Shown one piece after another: positions 16,457 through 26,857 of a DNA stretch of 55,088 bases. Both the position numbers and the translations under genes were made by a program. Under the pieces are notes generated by a model. It had not been told where the DNA came from. It searched no databases and was given only the letters and a program-made list of their open reading frames with translations. Every line of letters starts with the position of its first letter. Position 1 is the stretch's first letter. Origin of the DNA: a virus; the IMG/VR virus record IMGVR_UViG_3300013137_000002, positions 1 to 55,088 of that record; one strand, 5' to 3'.

Positions 16457-19400
16457 GTAAATCTATCGACGAAAGAATTGTAGAGATGCAATTTAACAAT
16501 CGGCAATTCGAATCTGGTGTAAAAGAAAGTCTTGGTTCTCTTGATAAACTCAAGAAAGGTCTTGATTTAGAAGGAGCAAGTAAGAGTTTAACCGGATTAA
16601 GCGAAGCTGGAAGGAAATTTTCACTCGCTGGGATTGCAGAGGGAGTCGATACGATCGCTGGGAAATTCACCACCCTAGGTATCATAGGCGTTACCGCAAT
16701 TCAGAATATTGCTAATATGGCAGTAGAAAAGGGAAAACAAATTATTTCTGCCCTAACAATTGACCCAATATTAGCAGGATTCAGTGAATACGAACTTAAG
16801 ATGGGCTCCATCCAGACAATCATGGCTGGTACAGGAGCTTCCCTTGAACAGGTAAACAAGAAACTCAATGAATTAAATGAATACTCTGATAAAACCATAT
16901 ATTCTTTCTCTGACATGACCCGAAACATTGGTAAGTTTACTAATGCCGGTGTATCCTTGGATGGTTCAGTTAAGGCTATTCAGGGTGTTGCGAACGTTGC
17001 AGCAGTATCTGGCGCTAATGCTGAGGAAGCTTCTCGAGCAATGTACAATTTTGCTCAAGCTTTGTCATCAGGATATGTTAAACTTATCGATTGGAAGTCT
17101 ATTGAGCTTGCAAATATGGGAACGCTTGAGTTTAAACAGCAACTTATTGACGCTGCTGTTGCTGCTGGGACATTAGCTGATGCTGGAAATGGTCTTTATA
17201 AGACATATAAAGGCACCTTAGTTAATGCTACTAAAGGATTCAATGACAGTCTACAAGATGAATGGATGACAACAGAAGTTCTTGTTAAAACTCTCGGTAA
17301 TTATGCTGATGAAACCACAGCAATTGGTAAGAAAGCGTTTGCCGCAGCCCAAGATATTAAAACCCTGACTCAGATGTATGATACTTTAAAAGAATCAGCA
17401 CAATCTGGATGGGCACAAACTTGGGAAATAATCGCTGGAGATTTTAATGAAGGAAAATCCCTATATACAGAACTCGGAGCAGCTATTGGTGGAATGTTAC
17501 AAAGATCTGCTGATGCACGTAATGCCATGCTTCAGTTCTGGAAAGACAATGGAGGTCGTACAGCCCTAATCGAGTCTTTCAAGAATGCTTTTGGTGCTCT
17601 TAATCAAGTATTAAAACCTATTAGTGAAGCATTTAATCAGATCTTTCCTCCAATGACTGGAGAGAGACTTGTCGCTATGACAAATGCTCTTAAAACTTTT
17701 ACTGAGAGCCTCAAAATAGGGGAAGAAACCGCAAACAACATTAAACGGACGTTTTCTGGATTCTTTGCAATTCTTAGTATTGGTAAACAAGCAATCTCCG
17801 CACTTATCGGTGGAATAGCAAGACTCTTTGAGATACTGGCTCCTGGAGCTGGAAGTTTTCTTGGGGTTACTGCTGGAATTGGAGACTGGCTTGTTGCTCT
17901 TGATTCTGCAATTAAGAAGGGCGACATATTTAACAAAGCAATCGGGAAGGTTGTTGATGTTATTGAATGGGTTGCCGAAAAAGTTGGAATCGGTATAACG
18001 GCTATCGCTGGATTCTTTAAGTCTTTTGGAGAGATCGATTCAAGTGGTGCTGAATCCTTTGCGGATAGAGTTAGACTAAGATTTGAACCATTTTCTGCCT
18101 TATTTGAAGGCATTGGTAAGATCTTCTCTAAAACGGTCGATATTCTTAAGAAGGTTGCTCCTTTGTTCTATAACCTTGCAAGTATGATAGGTAAAGGCAT
18201 CATGAGTTTGCAAGATAGGATACTTGAAGCACTTGATAAAGGTAGTTTTAGCTCGATACTCGATATAATTAACACCGGTTTACTTGGAACTCTAATACTT
18301 GGTATCAGGAAGTTTGTCAACTCAATGTCAAAAGTAACTGGTGGTTTCGCTGGTATTCTTGATGGAGTAAAAGGCTCCCTCGAAGCATGGCAATCCTCAT
18401 TAAAGGCGGGAGTATTACTCAAGATTGCTATTTCTATTGGTATTCTTGCGGCCGCTCTTGCTGTTTTAGCATCTATTGACTCGGAAAAGCTGACAGGAGC
18501 ATTAGTTGCCATAGCAACACTCTTTGCTGAACTGTTTGGATCTATGACTATATTCTCTAAACTCATTTCGGGACCTGGCATGAAAGGCATCATGACAATG
18601 TCTGTTGCTATGATAGGTGTATCAATAGCCGTTCTTCTTTTATCCTCTGCTATGAAAAAATTAGCAGACTTGGATTGGGAAGGAATTGAGAAGGGTCTTA
18701 TTGCAGTTGGCGCCCTTATGGGTATGCTTATCGCCACCACAAAAATTCTCTCAGCTAATACTGGAGGAATGATTAAAGGAGCATCAGGTTTTATTCTATT
18801 TGCAGTAGCTATTAATATTTTAGCCTCGGCAGTTGAGAAACTTGGAGCGATTGATATCGTATCTTTAGGTAAAGGCTTACTTGCTGTTGGTGTCCTTATG
18901 ACCGAACTTGCTTTATTCATGAGAGCAACCGATCTAAACAAGATGGGCATTACCAAAGGTATAGGTATATTACTGTTAGCAACATCCATGACTATATTAG
19001 CTAGTGCAGTAAAGAAACTTGGAGAAATCGATCTTGCAGCCTTAGCTAAAGGTTTAGTTTCTATGGGTGTATTACTAACAGAGATTGCGTTGTTTATAAA
19101 TGCAACACCAGATGCAAAGCGTGTTATTTCTACGGCTACTGGTCTCGTTATTCTCGGAGCAGCAATGCTTATATTTGCAAGTGCAATTGAGAAGATGGGC
19201 AGTATGTCTCTTTCTGAGATTGGTAAGGGACTACTAACGATGGCAGGTGCTCTTGGAATTATAGCAGTAGCTCTTAATTTAATGCCTAAAAATATGATCC
19301 TAACAGGAACAGCTCTTGTTGTGATTGCTAGTGCATTGGTTATCCTATCAAAAGCGTTAGAAAACATGGGCGGAATGTCCTGGGGAGAAATCGCAAAAGG

Positions 19401-20898
19401 TTTGGTTACTCTTGCTGGTTCATTAACTATTATTGCAATTGCAATGATGTTTATGACAGGAGCCTTACCTGGGGCGGCGGCACTATTATTAGTAGCTGGT
19501 GCTCTTGTTATATTAGCACCTGTATTAAAGACGCTCGGTTCGATGTCTCTTTCTGAGATTGGCCTTGGGTTACTTGCTTTAGCAGGGGTTTTTGTTGTTA
19601 TTGGTGTTGCAGGTCTATTATTGGCACCTTTGACTCCTATTATTTTGGCATTAGCTGCAGCTATCGCTTTGTTTGGTATAGGCTGTTTAGCAGTTGGTGC
19701 AGGTATGTTAGCCTTCTCAGCAGGTCTTACTGCTTTGGCGATCGCTGGAACGGCCGGAACAGCAGCTCTCGTAGCAATTGTAACTGCTATAATTGGGTTA
19801 ATTCCTTTCCTACTCGAGCAAATTGGCTACGCCATAATCGCTTTTGCAGGAGTAATAATCGAAGGAATGCCGGTTATAATGGAGGCAATTAAAGCTCTGT
19901 TCACTGGTTTAATTAAGCTTATCGGTGAATTAGCACCGCCTCTTATTCTTACTGTTTTGAATTTCATACTTGAACTCTTAACAAAGCTTGTTGAGTACGT
20001 TCCAAAGTTTGTTGATGCTGGAATGAAGATCATAATTGGTTTTCTTAAAGGCATCGCAAAGAACATTGCTGATGTTGTAAAGGCTGGAATTGATATTGTT
20101 CTAAATTTCTTAGATGGGATTAGACAGAAGATACCTGCTATCATTGACATGGCATTTAAACTAATCATTTCCTTCATTAATGGTCTTGCCAATGCTATTC
20201 GTAATAATCATAATGCCATATATGATGCCTGTGAGAATCTTATAACCGCAATAATTGAAGCTATCACATCTTTCCTCGGACGACTTCCAAGGATTGGTGG
20301 ACAGATTGTTAGCGGATTGATTAATGGTATTGTCAACATGGGTAAATCCCTAGTTGATGCTGCTAAAGGCGTGGTGCAAAATGCTATTGATGGGGCTAAG
20401 AGACTTCTTGGTATTCATTCGCCATCTAAAGTCTTTGAAGAGATTGGTAAGAATACCGGAAAAGGTATGGTTATTGGTCTTGAAGGGATGTCAGGAAAGG
20501 TTGCTGCTGCTTCCGAAAATGTTGGTAAGTCTGCAGTTGATTCAATGAGTGATGCTTTGGGTCACGTTCAGGACGTTCTTGATAGTGATGTTGAATTACA
20601 GCCAACTATTAGACCTGTTATTGATATGACAGATGTCGAGAGTGGGATAAAATCCACTTTCAGCAAGACTCAAGGATTAAATGTATCAGGAACAAGCAGT
20701 AGAGCCACATCAATTGCTAGCAGTTTGTATAAAGCTCCAGTTGATGTTGATAAACCATCCTCCGATAGTCAAAATGGGGGAGAACAAGTCATACATAACG
20801 AATTTAAAATTGCAAGTTTAGTTGTTAGAGAAGAAGCGGATGTCAAGAGAGTAGCTCGTGAACTTCGTAATTTACAAATATCTGGAGCTAGGGGGTGA
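16453..20898 (+). CDS. Tape measure protein
   Basis: A 1481-aa protein. ATG 16453 follows GGAGGGAGG; ATG 16432 lies inside that site. The N-terminus is helical (MQFNNRQFESGVKESLGSLD). A conserved block around 110-260 includes GSIQTIMAGTGASLEQV and YSFSDMTRNIGKFTNAGV. From about residue 640 to 1120 there are many alternating hydrophobic segments of about 20 residues with related LGEIDLAALAKGL-type linkers, a repeated array likely to cross membranes. The C-terminal part has LLGIHSPSKVFEEIG, common in tape measures. It sets tail length; by the usual ratio the tail would be near 200 nm. Repeats suggest growth by duplication. Confidence 0.92.
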   Translation: MSKSIDERIVEMQFNNRQFESGVKESLGSLDKLKKGLDLEGASKSLTGLSEAGRKFSLAGIAEGVDTIAGKFTTLGIIGVTAIQNIANMAVEKGKQIISALTIDPILAGFSEYELKMGSIQTIMAGTGASLEQVNKKLNELNEYSDKTIYSFSDMTRNIGKFTNAGVSLDGSVKAIQGVANVAAVSGANAEEASRAMYNFAQALSSGYVKLIDWKSIELANMGTLEFKQQLIDAAVAAGTLADAGNGLYKTYKGTLVNATKGFNDSLQDEWMTTEVLVKTLGNYADETTAIGKKAFAAAQDIKTLTQMYDTLKESAQSGWAQTWEIIAGDFNEGKSLYTELGAAIGGMLQRSADARNAMLQFWKDNGGRTALIESFKNAFGALNQVLKPISEAFNQIFPPMTGERLVAMTNALKTFTESLKIGEETANNIKRTFSGFFAILSIGKQAISALIGGIARLFEILAPGAGSFLGVTAGIGDWLVALDSAIKKGDIFNKAIGKVVDVIEWVAEKVGIGITAIAGFFKSFGEIDSSGAESFADRVRLRFEPFSALFEGIGKIFSKTVDILKKVAPLFYNLASMIGKGIMSLQDRILEALDKGSFSSILDIINTGLLGTLILGIRKFVNSMSKVTGGFAGILDGVKGSLEAWQSSLKAGVLLKIAISIGILAAALAVLASIDSEKLTGALVAIATLFAELFGSMTIFSKLISGPGMKGIMTMSVAMIGVSIAVLLLSSAMKKLADLDWEGIEKGLIAVGALMGMLIATTKILSANTGGMIKGASGFILFAVAINILASAVEKLGAIDIVSLGKGLLAVGVLMTELALFMRATDLNKMGITKGIGILLLATSMTILASAVKKLGEIDLAALAKGLVSMGVLLTEIALFINATPDAKRVISTATGLVILGAAMLIFASAIEKMGSMSLSEIGKGLLTMAGALGIIAVALNLMPKNMILTGTALVVIASALVILSKALENMGGMSWGEIAKGLVTLAGSLTIIAIAMMFMTGALPGAAALLLVAGALVILAPVLKTLGSMSLSEIGLGLLALAGVFVVIGVAGLLLAPLTPIILALAAAIALFGIGCLAVGAGMLAFSAGLTALAIAGTAGTAALVAIVTAIIGLIPFLLEQIGYAIIAFAGVIIEGMPVIMEAIKALFTGLIKLIGELAPPLILTVLNFILELLTKLVEYVPKFVDAGMKIIIGFLKGIAKNIADVVKAGIDIVLNFLDGIRQKIPAIIDMAFKLIISFINGLANAIRNNHNAIYDACENLITAIIEAITSFLGRLPRIGGQIVSGLINGIVNMGKSLVDAAKGVVQNAIDGAKRLLGIHSPSKVFEEIGKNTGKGMVIGLEGMSGKVAAASENVGKSAVDSMSDALGHVQDVLDSDVELQPTIRPVIDMTDVESGIKSTFSKTQGLNVSGTSSRATSIASSLYKAPVDVDKPSSDSQNGGEQVIHNEFKIASLVVREEADVKRVARELRNLQISGARG

Positions 20899-20902
20899 TT
20901 GG

Positions 20903-21682
20903 ATGGGTCTTAAATTTAGGGGTCGACATAGTGATGAGTTAAGTGTTATATTTGACACGGAATCAATGCCATATATACCGTCAAAGCGTCAAACGGAAAT
21001 AGAAGTACAAGGACGTGACGGTCAATACGTATTCGAAGATAATTATAACAATATACAAATTCCAGTAAAGGGCACTATAGTCGGCGATAATATACTTGAC
21101 AGAAGGAAAAAGGCCCGTGCTGTTGCCTCCTGGCTAACTTCAACTGGCATACTCGTGTTTGACTACGAACAGGATGTCGAATATAAGGTTGTTAAAGTTA
21201 CAAACGACATATCTGCAAAGATGTTGAGTAGGGAGTATAAAGATGAATTTACAGTTATCTTCGAATGCAAACCATACCAACAACAAACCTATTACAATGA
21301 TAGTTTATCTTGGCAAGGAGGAGACTCTGCCTGGATATACACAAATATCCCATGGAGTGGTTATGATCGGGTATTCCTTGTATCTCCTGATGACGAAATA
21401 GTCGTGTATAACGCAGGCACATATAAAGCACTCCCAATCATAAAAATCACAGGAACTGCAACTAGTGTCACCATTGGAGAGTTTACGTTTACGAACCTTA
21501 CAGGGACAATTTATATTGATTGTGTAGAAAAGGTTATATACAGTCTAAATGGTAACACAAAAGTAAACAAAATAGTTGAAGGAAACTTCATAGAACTTGC
21601 ACCGGATGCCAACAATTTCACAATAACCGGAACGTTTACAACTCTAATTATAGAGTTTGACTACAAAAATACATACTTATAA
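20903..21682 (+). CDS. Distal tail protein (Dit)
   Basis: A 259-aa protein from ATG 20903 behind GGGGGTGATTGG. The N-terminal FRGRHSDELSVIFDTESMPY and GQYVFEDNYNNIQIPVKGTI, then RRKKARAVASWLTSTGILVF and EFTVIFECKPYQQ, match SPP1-type distal tail proteins. A beta-rich C-terminal half (KALPIIKITGTATSVTIGEF) is the galectin-like part. It forms the hexameric hub joining tube and tip. Confidence 0.85.
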   Translation: MGLKFRGRHSDELSVIFDTESMPYIPSKRQTEIEVQGRDGQYVFEDNYNNIQIPVKGTIVGDNILDRRKKARAVASWLTSTGILVFDYEQDVEYKVVKVTNDISAKMLSREYKDEFTVIFECKPYQQQTYYNDSLSWQGGDSAWIYTNIPWSGYDRVFLVSPDDEIVVYNAGTYKALPIIKITGTATSVTIGEFTFTNLTGTIYIDCVEKVIYSLNGNTKVNKIVEGNFIELAPDANNFTITGTFTTLIIEFDYKNTYL

Positions 21683-21697
21683 GGAAGAGGTGAATTT

Positions 21698-23461
21698 ATG
21701 GATCCAAAACTTTATAATAGTAGTGGACAACTGCAGGCAGTTTTAGATAATATTATCAAAGAAACAGCCAGTATAAAGCGTGTGGTCAACGGTGAATTCA
21801 CCTTTACCTTTGAGGCCTACGAAAAAGAGTTAAAGAGCGAGTATTTCAATGCGGATAACAATTTGGTGATAGATAATCAAACATTCGACATTAAGTATAT
21901 AGAACAGAATCACGAGATAGATGTAACATATTCTATTCAGTGTGAGCATGTTAATTACAGAATGGAGGATGGTGAAGAAAATCTTTATACGTCATATACA
22001 TACATTGGAACTCCAACCCAAATTCTAACGGATATTTTATCAGGTACTGAATTTAGTGTAGGTACTGTGGCTTTTACAGACGTAGTCACCATATCAGCAA
22101 AAAGTGAGATAACAAGAAAATCGCTAATATATCAGTTGGCAAATGCACTTGACGGAGAGATCGAATATACTAATCTCGGTTTTACAATCAATATACTCGC
22201 AACAATCGGTCAAAATAGGGGTTTTCAGGCACGCTTCGGTAAGAACCTCAAAGGAGTTAAGAAGATAATCGATAGTCGTGGTGGCCTGAAGACCTATTAC
22301 TCAATAGACATACTCATGCTTAAAAACAGTAACGAGTATATTGAGAAGCAGTTACAGGACTTGGATATAGTAGATGCTGGAGATGCTATTCAAATCATAG
22401 ATCCCATAATTGGGCTTGATGTTGAAAATAGAGTTTTATCTATTGAAAAAAATCCAATATTTGAAATCAATACCAAACTTGAGATAGCAAATACTCTTGA
22501 ACTGATAACTGATAAAATAAACCAAATCGAAACTAATTCGGTACAGCAAGATAAGCTATACAATAATGTAGCAATAAGTAAAGAATATGGTTTTAGAGTA
22601 TCAAGAAGCGACAAGCTAGCAAGAGCAACTCTTGGAGGAGGCATGATATCCCTTGATAAGGGGGATGGTAATGACGGGTATACTCCTTGTTTATATTTCG
22701 ATGTCGTAACCGGTAAGTATAAGATTATTGGTGACATAGAAATGGAAGGAGGTAGCATTAGTTGGAGTTCTGTAAACAGTCCATCAGCAGAACAGGTTGG
22801 CGCAAGACCTGATTGGTGGGTTCCAACAGCTTTTGAAGTGGGAGCCAGACCAGACAATTGGATGCCATCTGCTTCGGACGTTGGAGCAATATCTAGTACT
22901 TATATAGATGGTAATGGCGTCTTCACTCCAAATGTTTATGCTACCCATATAAGTACTCTATTGGGAAAAATAACTACGGCCCAGGTAGAAGACTTAATTG
23001 TTGGTAACAATGTAACTATGGGGTCTAACGCATACATATCCTGGAATAATGTAACAAATCAACCATCAATTCCTTCTCAATATACTGATTATCAAGCTGT
23101 TAATGCATGGGAGGCTAGTGGTTACAGTACTTATATAAATTCAAATGGCGTATATACTGGTAGGTTATATGCACAACATGCAGTAATAAACAATGGTGCT
23201 GGAACAGGTTCAATTAATATGGATATGGGAACTTCTAGCTATGTTATATTTAAGACCGCTTATACTACTGGTGGAAATACCTTAATGATAGGTAAGTCCT
23301 CTTCAGTTGGAGGTACTCCATCTACCATGGAACGAATAGATGCATTCGCCAGTTGGTTATATTTGTATGGTTCACAATATATTAGTGGAACATTATACTG
23401 TAGCGGAGATGTAGATTTTAGTGATGCTACAGTTACAGGTATAACTGCTAAATTTGGATGA
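21698..23461 (+). CDS. Tail-associated protein (Tal / prophage endopeptidase tail type)
   Basis: A 587-aa protein. The first 270 residues fit the tail-tip hub fold: VNGEFTFTFEAYEKELKSEY, SIQCEHVNYRMEDGEENLY, GLKTYYSIDILMLKNSNEY and DAGDAIQIIDPIIGLDVENR. After residue 330 it becomes a fibre-like beta region with two related segments, AEQVGARPDWWVPTAFEVGA and EVGARPDNWMPSASDVGAI. The protein plugs the tail tip. I see no endopeptidase active site, so lytic activity is unproven. Confidence 0.8.
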   Translation: MDPKLYNSSGQLQAVLDNIIKETASIKRVVNGEFTFTFEAYEKELKSEYFNADNNLVIDNQTFDIKYIEQNHEIDVTYSIQCEHVNYRMEDGEENLYTSYTYIGTPTQILTDILSGTEFSVGTVAFTDVVTISAKSEITRKSLIYQLANALDGEIEYTNLGFTINILATIGQNRGFQARFGKNLKGVKKIIDSRGGLKTYYSIDILMLKNSNEYIEKQLQDLDIVDAGDAIQIIDPIIGLDVENRVLSIEKNPIFEINTKLEIANTLELITDKINQIETNSVQQDKLYNNVAISKEYGFRVSRSDKLARATLGGGMISLDKGDGNDGYTPCLYFDVVTGKYKIIGDIEMEGGSISWSSVNSPSAEQVGARPDWWVPTAFEVGARPDNWMPSASDVGAISSTYIDGNGVFTPNVYATHISTLLGKITTAQVEDLIVGNNVTMGSNAYISWNNVTNQPSIPSQYTDYQAVNAWEASGYSTYINSNGVYTGRLYAQHAVINNGAGTGSINMDMGTSSYVIFKTAYTTGGNTLMIGKSSSVGGTPSTMERIDAFASWLYLYGSQYISGTLYCSGDVDFSDATVTGITAKFG

Positions 23462-23474
23462 GAGGTGAGAATCC

Positions 23475-24308
23475 ATGGCAACTCTATCAATAACCTCGTA
23501 TAATACGAGTTCAATTACAGTACATATTAGTGGACTTTCTAATCCAGAAGGTGAGTATGGCGGTTTCCGTTTTAGAATTGATGGTGGTGCATGGCAAAAC
23601 TCTGCTTCTACTTCCAAGACTTTTAGTGGTTTAACATCAGGTACAGATTATAGTTTTGATTCAGAGGCTCAATGGGCCGGAGTATGGTATTCTTCTGGTT
23701 CTTGTTCTGGACATACATCCGTTGTTGCTCCATCGATCACTTTTGACACAAAATCTTCCACCTGGATCCAAGTTATAACTCATAACAATGATAGTGGCGG
23801 AAATTTGGGTACTTATATTGATGGTGTCTCGGTTGCAGATTCAGGATATTCATATCAAAGAACTGGCGATTATTTATTAGTAGCTGGTTTGGAACCTGAT
23901 ACTGAATATCAATTTTATTGTACAGTATTCAAGAATGGTTATTCGGCTAGTAGTGGTACATTATATATAACAACGAATTCACCACCACGTCCGAATAATT
24001 TTTCATGGACCTATTCAAAAACCTCTGGTGGAAATTTCAATCTTACAGCATCAGAGTGGAATTCGTTTACTTCAAGAATAAACGAATTCAGGAACTATAA
24101 AGGATTAGCTGATTATTCATTTAATTCAGCCACAACAGGATTTGATTTCTCAGCACAGAATAATTTTAATCAAGCCGTTAATGCATTGAGTGCTTTATCG
24201 GCCTACTTTACTGGCGGAAATACTATCCCTTCAACTAAAAGTCAAGGAAATAATATCTTGGCAAGTTATCTTACAAATTTAGTTAGTGCAATGAATTCAA
24301 TAATATAA
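23475..24308 (+). CDS. Fibronectin-III-like tail tip protein
   Basis: A 277-aa protein with two beta-sandwich segments rich in Ser, Thr, Tyr and Gly (about residues 1-85 and 86-165). The phrasing TFSGLTSGTDYSFDSEAQWA and AGLEPDTEYQFYCTVFKNGY is characteristic of fibronectin type III domains. The C-terminal 100 residues (from SWTYSKTSGGNFNLTASEWN) are helical and probably attach it to the tail. It likely binds host surface sugars (inference from fold and place). Confidence 0.7.
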   Translation: MATLSITSYNTSSITVHISGLSNPEGEYGGFRFRIDGGAWQNSASTSKTFSGLTSGTDYSFDSEAQWAGVWYSSGSCSGHTSVVAPSITFDTKSSTWIQVITHNNDSGGNLGTYIDGVSVADSGYSYQRTGDYLLVAGLEPDTEYQFYCTVFKNGYSASSGTLYITTNSPPRPNNFSWTYSKTSGGNFNLTASEWNSFTSRINEFRNYKGLADYSFNSATTGFDFSAQNNFNQAVNALSALSAYFTGGNTIPSTKSQGNNILASYLTNLVSAMNSII

Positions 24309-24325
24309 TTAAGGAGAGTGTCGAT

Positions 24326-24577
24326 ATGGCAAAAATGACTATGTTAAACAAAAAATATACAGTAAATAATGGAAATGTAACCATTGTGGAAACTGTAGAA
24401 AAAGTGTTAAGCAGGGATGAACTGCAATCTGAGAAAATAGGTCTTATGAATAGACAGACACAAATTTTAAGGCAGATTAATGATTTAAAAAAACAGCACT
24501 CGGATTTGGAAACGGGTATTGCTGAGCTTGATGAGATGATTTCTGAGATTCCTATAGATGATTCGAATCAAGCGTAA
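24326..24577 (+). CDS. Small coiled-coil tail-region protein
   Basis: This 83-aa protein starts with a short basic beta part (MLNKKYTVNNGNVTIVETVE), followed by a coiled coil (MNRQTQILRQINDLKKQHSD) and an acidic end. Such proteins between tail fibre genes may be chaperones or linkers. I recognise no family. Confidence 0.65.
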   Translation: MAKMTMLNKKYTVNNGNVTIVETVEKVLSRDELQSEKIGLMNRQTQILRQINDLKKQHSDLETGIAELDEMISEIPIDDSNQA

Positions 24578-24607
24578 GACCAAATCACAAGAAGGGAGAG
24601 GTATAAA

Positions 24608-25624
24608 ATGCCTAATAAGTATTGTAACCTTGATGGTCCAACTAAAATTAAAGACGATTATACCAAAATCAATGATGGTTTTGCTTCCGTGGAAACCGAT
24701 ATGTCTACAGCGAATACAGAACATGATAATCATGTAACTGGGATTGCAGAGAAACATACATCGAGTCACATCGACAATGTTTCCATAGTCATTGGTCTTA
24801 CAATTACTGCAGCTTTAAACACTCTTAAGGGTTTGATTGATAATTTAGACTCTGTATTCTCGACTGATGTTGAGCGTATAAATGCTATCAATCAAGCACT
24901 TACAGATGCCTTTGGAGCGGATGAGGACTTGGAAACAAGTTTATTAGGTATAATTGCTGGAGTTCAAGCAGAACTTACTGCTCATAAAAACACAGATTCA
25001 CCAGTACATTCAAGCGATAAAATATCATTTAATAAAACTGGTAGCAATTTAGTATCTACTATAGTCGAAACAGTTATTAAAGAGTTGAATACTAAAGTAG
25101 ATGCTAATAAGACAAGTGTCGATGCTAATTTAGTTGCTCACCAAAATTCATCCTCAGCTCATGGTAGTACTGGCATAACAAACCAATCAACCGTTACGGG
25201 TAGCAAGGTTACGGACGCATTAAATGCTTTAAAGGATTCACTTGCTGCTATAGTAGCAAATGTTACCGTAGATAGTGAAGTTATTCTTGCTCGTAACAGT
25301 GGAGTTAAAACTATCGCGTATTCCACTTTGGACGACAGACTTGAAGATATTGAAAAAAATATACCAGATATTACGAATCATGCCGTTTATCATGAATTGA
25401 TGGATTCTAATGGATATATTATTACTGATAATATAGATGGTAGTCTTCTTGGAAGTAGCTTCCTTGCAGATGCGGGAGATATTATTAGTTTACGAAAGGA
25501 TATTTCCAATTTAACAATATGTATCAATAGCATTACATCTTTGTTAATTGCAAACAGGCTAACTAATGCTGAAACTATGATTTCGGAATTAAACGAACAT
25601 GCTCTATTAGACAATACATTTTAA
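24608..25624 (+). CDS. Tail fibre / baseplate fibre protein, helical
   Basis: A 338-aa protein rich in Asn, Thr, Ser and Asp. It starts MPNKYCNLDGPTKIKDDYTK and shows phage fibre phrases such as HDNHVTGIAEKHTSSHIDNV and HQNSSSAHGSTGITNQSTVT, between long helices (SLLGIIAGVQAELTAHKNTD). The design of alternating helices and His/Ser turns is typical of trimeric fibre shafts. It directly precedes the DGR-variable protein and may hold it at the tip (inference). Confidence 0.7.
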   Translation: MPNKYCNLDGPTKIKDDYTKINDGFASVETDMSTANTEHDNHVTGIAEKHTSSHIDNVSIVIGLTITAALNTLKGLIDNLDSVFSTDVERINAINQALTDAFGADEDLETSLLGIIAGVQAELTAHKNTDSPVHSSDKISFNKTGSNLVSTIVETVIKELNTKVDANKTSVDANLVAHQNSSSAHGSTGITNQSTVTGSKVTDALNALKDSLAAIVANVTVDSEVILARNSGVKTIAYSTLDDRLEDIEKNIPDITNHAVYHELMDSNGYIITDNIDGSLLGSSFLADAGDIISLRKDISNLTICINSITSLLIANRLTNAETMISELNEHALLDNTF

Positions 25625-25643
25625 TTAAGGAGGAAAATAAAAA

Positions 25644-26471
25644 ATGGGAAAACTTACTACATATCCTGCAGATACAAGATTCACTGCTGGTGATATCCTT
25701 ATTAAGGATGGAGCTGGTGGTACAAAAAAAATCTTAGCCTCAGATGCAGCAATCGAATTTGCTGGTTTGGTTTCGGCGATCAACCATAGAAATATCTACA
25801 GAGGTAAAAATTTAGGTACTGCGATTACTGCGGCGCAGCAAACGGCAATACAAACCGGAACGTTTGATGATCTTTTTATTGGTGATTATTGGACATTAAA
25901 CGGTCATGTTTATGAGATTGCTGACATGGATTATTGGTACAACTGTGGAGACACAGCGTTTACAAAGCATCATCTTGTAGTGGTGCCAAGAAACAAAATG
26001 TATGATGCCACAATGAACGCTACAAACATTACGGATGGTGGATACGTCGGATCTCTTATGTATACTGCGAATTTAAATACCGCAAAAACACAAATTACAA
26101 CAGATTTTGGCGCGCTTCTTCTCTCACACAGACAATACTTTACAAATGCAGTTACAGCTGGCGTTCCTTCTGGAGGAGCATGGTTCGATTCCACAGTCGA
26201 CCTTATGAATGAAGTAATGGTTTATGGATCGCATTTCTTTGCTCCGGCAGGAGATGGTGTGTTAATCCCAACCAGATATACAATCGATAATTCACAATTG
26301 GCGTTATTCAGACTGAATCCAAGAGCATACAAAAACAGAGAATATATGTGGCTTAGAGACGTCGTGTCTGCGGCTTATTTCGCTCGTGTGTTCTACTATG
26401 GCAATGCGGACTGCGCCAACGCGTCGTACTCTATTGGGGTTCGTCCGGCATTCGCGGTTGGGTTAGTATAA
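25644..26471 (+). CDS. DGR target protein 1 (variable tail-tip protein)
   Basis: A 275-aa protein. The N-terminal 60 residues (KLTTYPADTRFTAGDILIKD) look like a virion attachment domain. Residues about 60-275 form a DUF6273-like, C-type-lectin or formylglycine-enzyme-like fold: GDYWTLNGHVYEIADMDYWY, MWLRDVVSAAYFAR and YSIGVRPAF. The last 35 residues are encoded by variable repeat VR1 (26367-26448), which differs from the template at 27500-27581 only where the template has A. The diversified loop is the likely receptor-binding surface. A GGGGC-CTTGT-GCCCC hairpin follows the stop. Confidence 0.9.
   Translation: MGKLTTYPADTRFTAGDILIKDGAGGTKKILASDAAIEFAGLVSAINHRNIYRGKNLGTAITAAQQTAIQTGTFDDLFIGDYWTLNGHVYEIADMDYWYNCGDTAFTKHHLVVVPRNKMYDATMNATNITDGGYVGSLMYTANLNTAKTQITTDFGALLLSHRQYFTNAVTAGVPSGGAWFDSTVDLMNEVMVYGSHFFAPAGDGVLIPTRYTIDNSQLALFRLNPRAYKNREYMWLRDVVSAAYFARVFYYGNADCANASYSIGVRPAFAVGLV
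26367..26448 (+). repeat. DGR variable repeat 1 (VR1)
   Basis: An 82-bp block aligned without gaps to the template repeat at 27500-27581. It starts TCTGCGGCT and ends GGGGTTCGTCCGG in both. I count 14 differences, and every one is at a template adenine, for example AAT to TAT, AAT to CGT and AAC to TTC. Such adenine-limited change is the mark of DGR mutagenic retrohoming. The invariant 3' end is the likely initiation site. Confidence 0.95.
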
Positions 26472-26475
26472 TCTA

Positions 26476-26490
26476 GGGGCCTTGTGCCCC
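26476..26490 (+). promoter_or_regulatory. DGR target-site hairpin after VR1
   Basis: GGGGC-CTTGT-GCCCC lies 27 bases after the end of VR1. The second target has a hairpin with the same CTTGT loop at nearly the same distance (37325-37341). DGRs such as that of phage BPP-1 need a hairpin just after the variable repeat for efficient homing. The following CTATCTTTTT could also let it terminate transcription. Confidence 0.75.
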
Positions 26491-26533
26491 CCCTATCTTT
26501 TTAACATATTTTTATGAAAGGAATGTGAATTAA

Positions 26534-26842
26534 ATGGATGAAAAAATCTATAGCATAGCACTTGCTGATGGAACAGTCATTGAGAATTTAAGTCTTAATG
26601 GTAATAATTATATTTCCAATGCGCCTATTAATTCCGAGCTTTTTGTTGGTAACTGTTCTCCGGTTATTATCAGTGATGGAACTAATGACGAAATCCATGA
26701 CAACATGGAGCTTGTTCAGGTTACAGAAGTTAATGGCAAATACTGGTTTATTCTTCGCGATATTTCTTCAGAAGAACTCAAACAGATTAAGATCCGAGCC
26801 GACATCGAATATGTGGCAATGATGACAGGTGTAGAACTTTAA
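26534..26842 (+). CDS. Small beta-rich protein, 102 aa, unknown
   Basis: A 102-aa protein beginning MDEKIYSIALADGTVIENLS, followed by beta strands (FVGNCSPVIISDGTNDEIHD, YWFILRDISSEELKQIKIRA). It resembles the small proteins encoded after tail fibres in Clostridia phages, but I know no function. It lies in the DGR unit between target and XkdX-like gene, and may be a tail component. Confidence 0.6.
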   Translation: MDEKIYSIALADGTVIENLSLNGNNYISNAPINSELFVGNCSPVIISDGTNDEIHDNMELVQVTEVNGKYWFILRDISSEELKQIKIRADIEYVAMMTGVEL

Positions 26843-26857
26843 GAGAGGAGGATCACC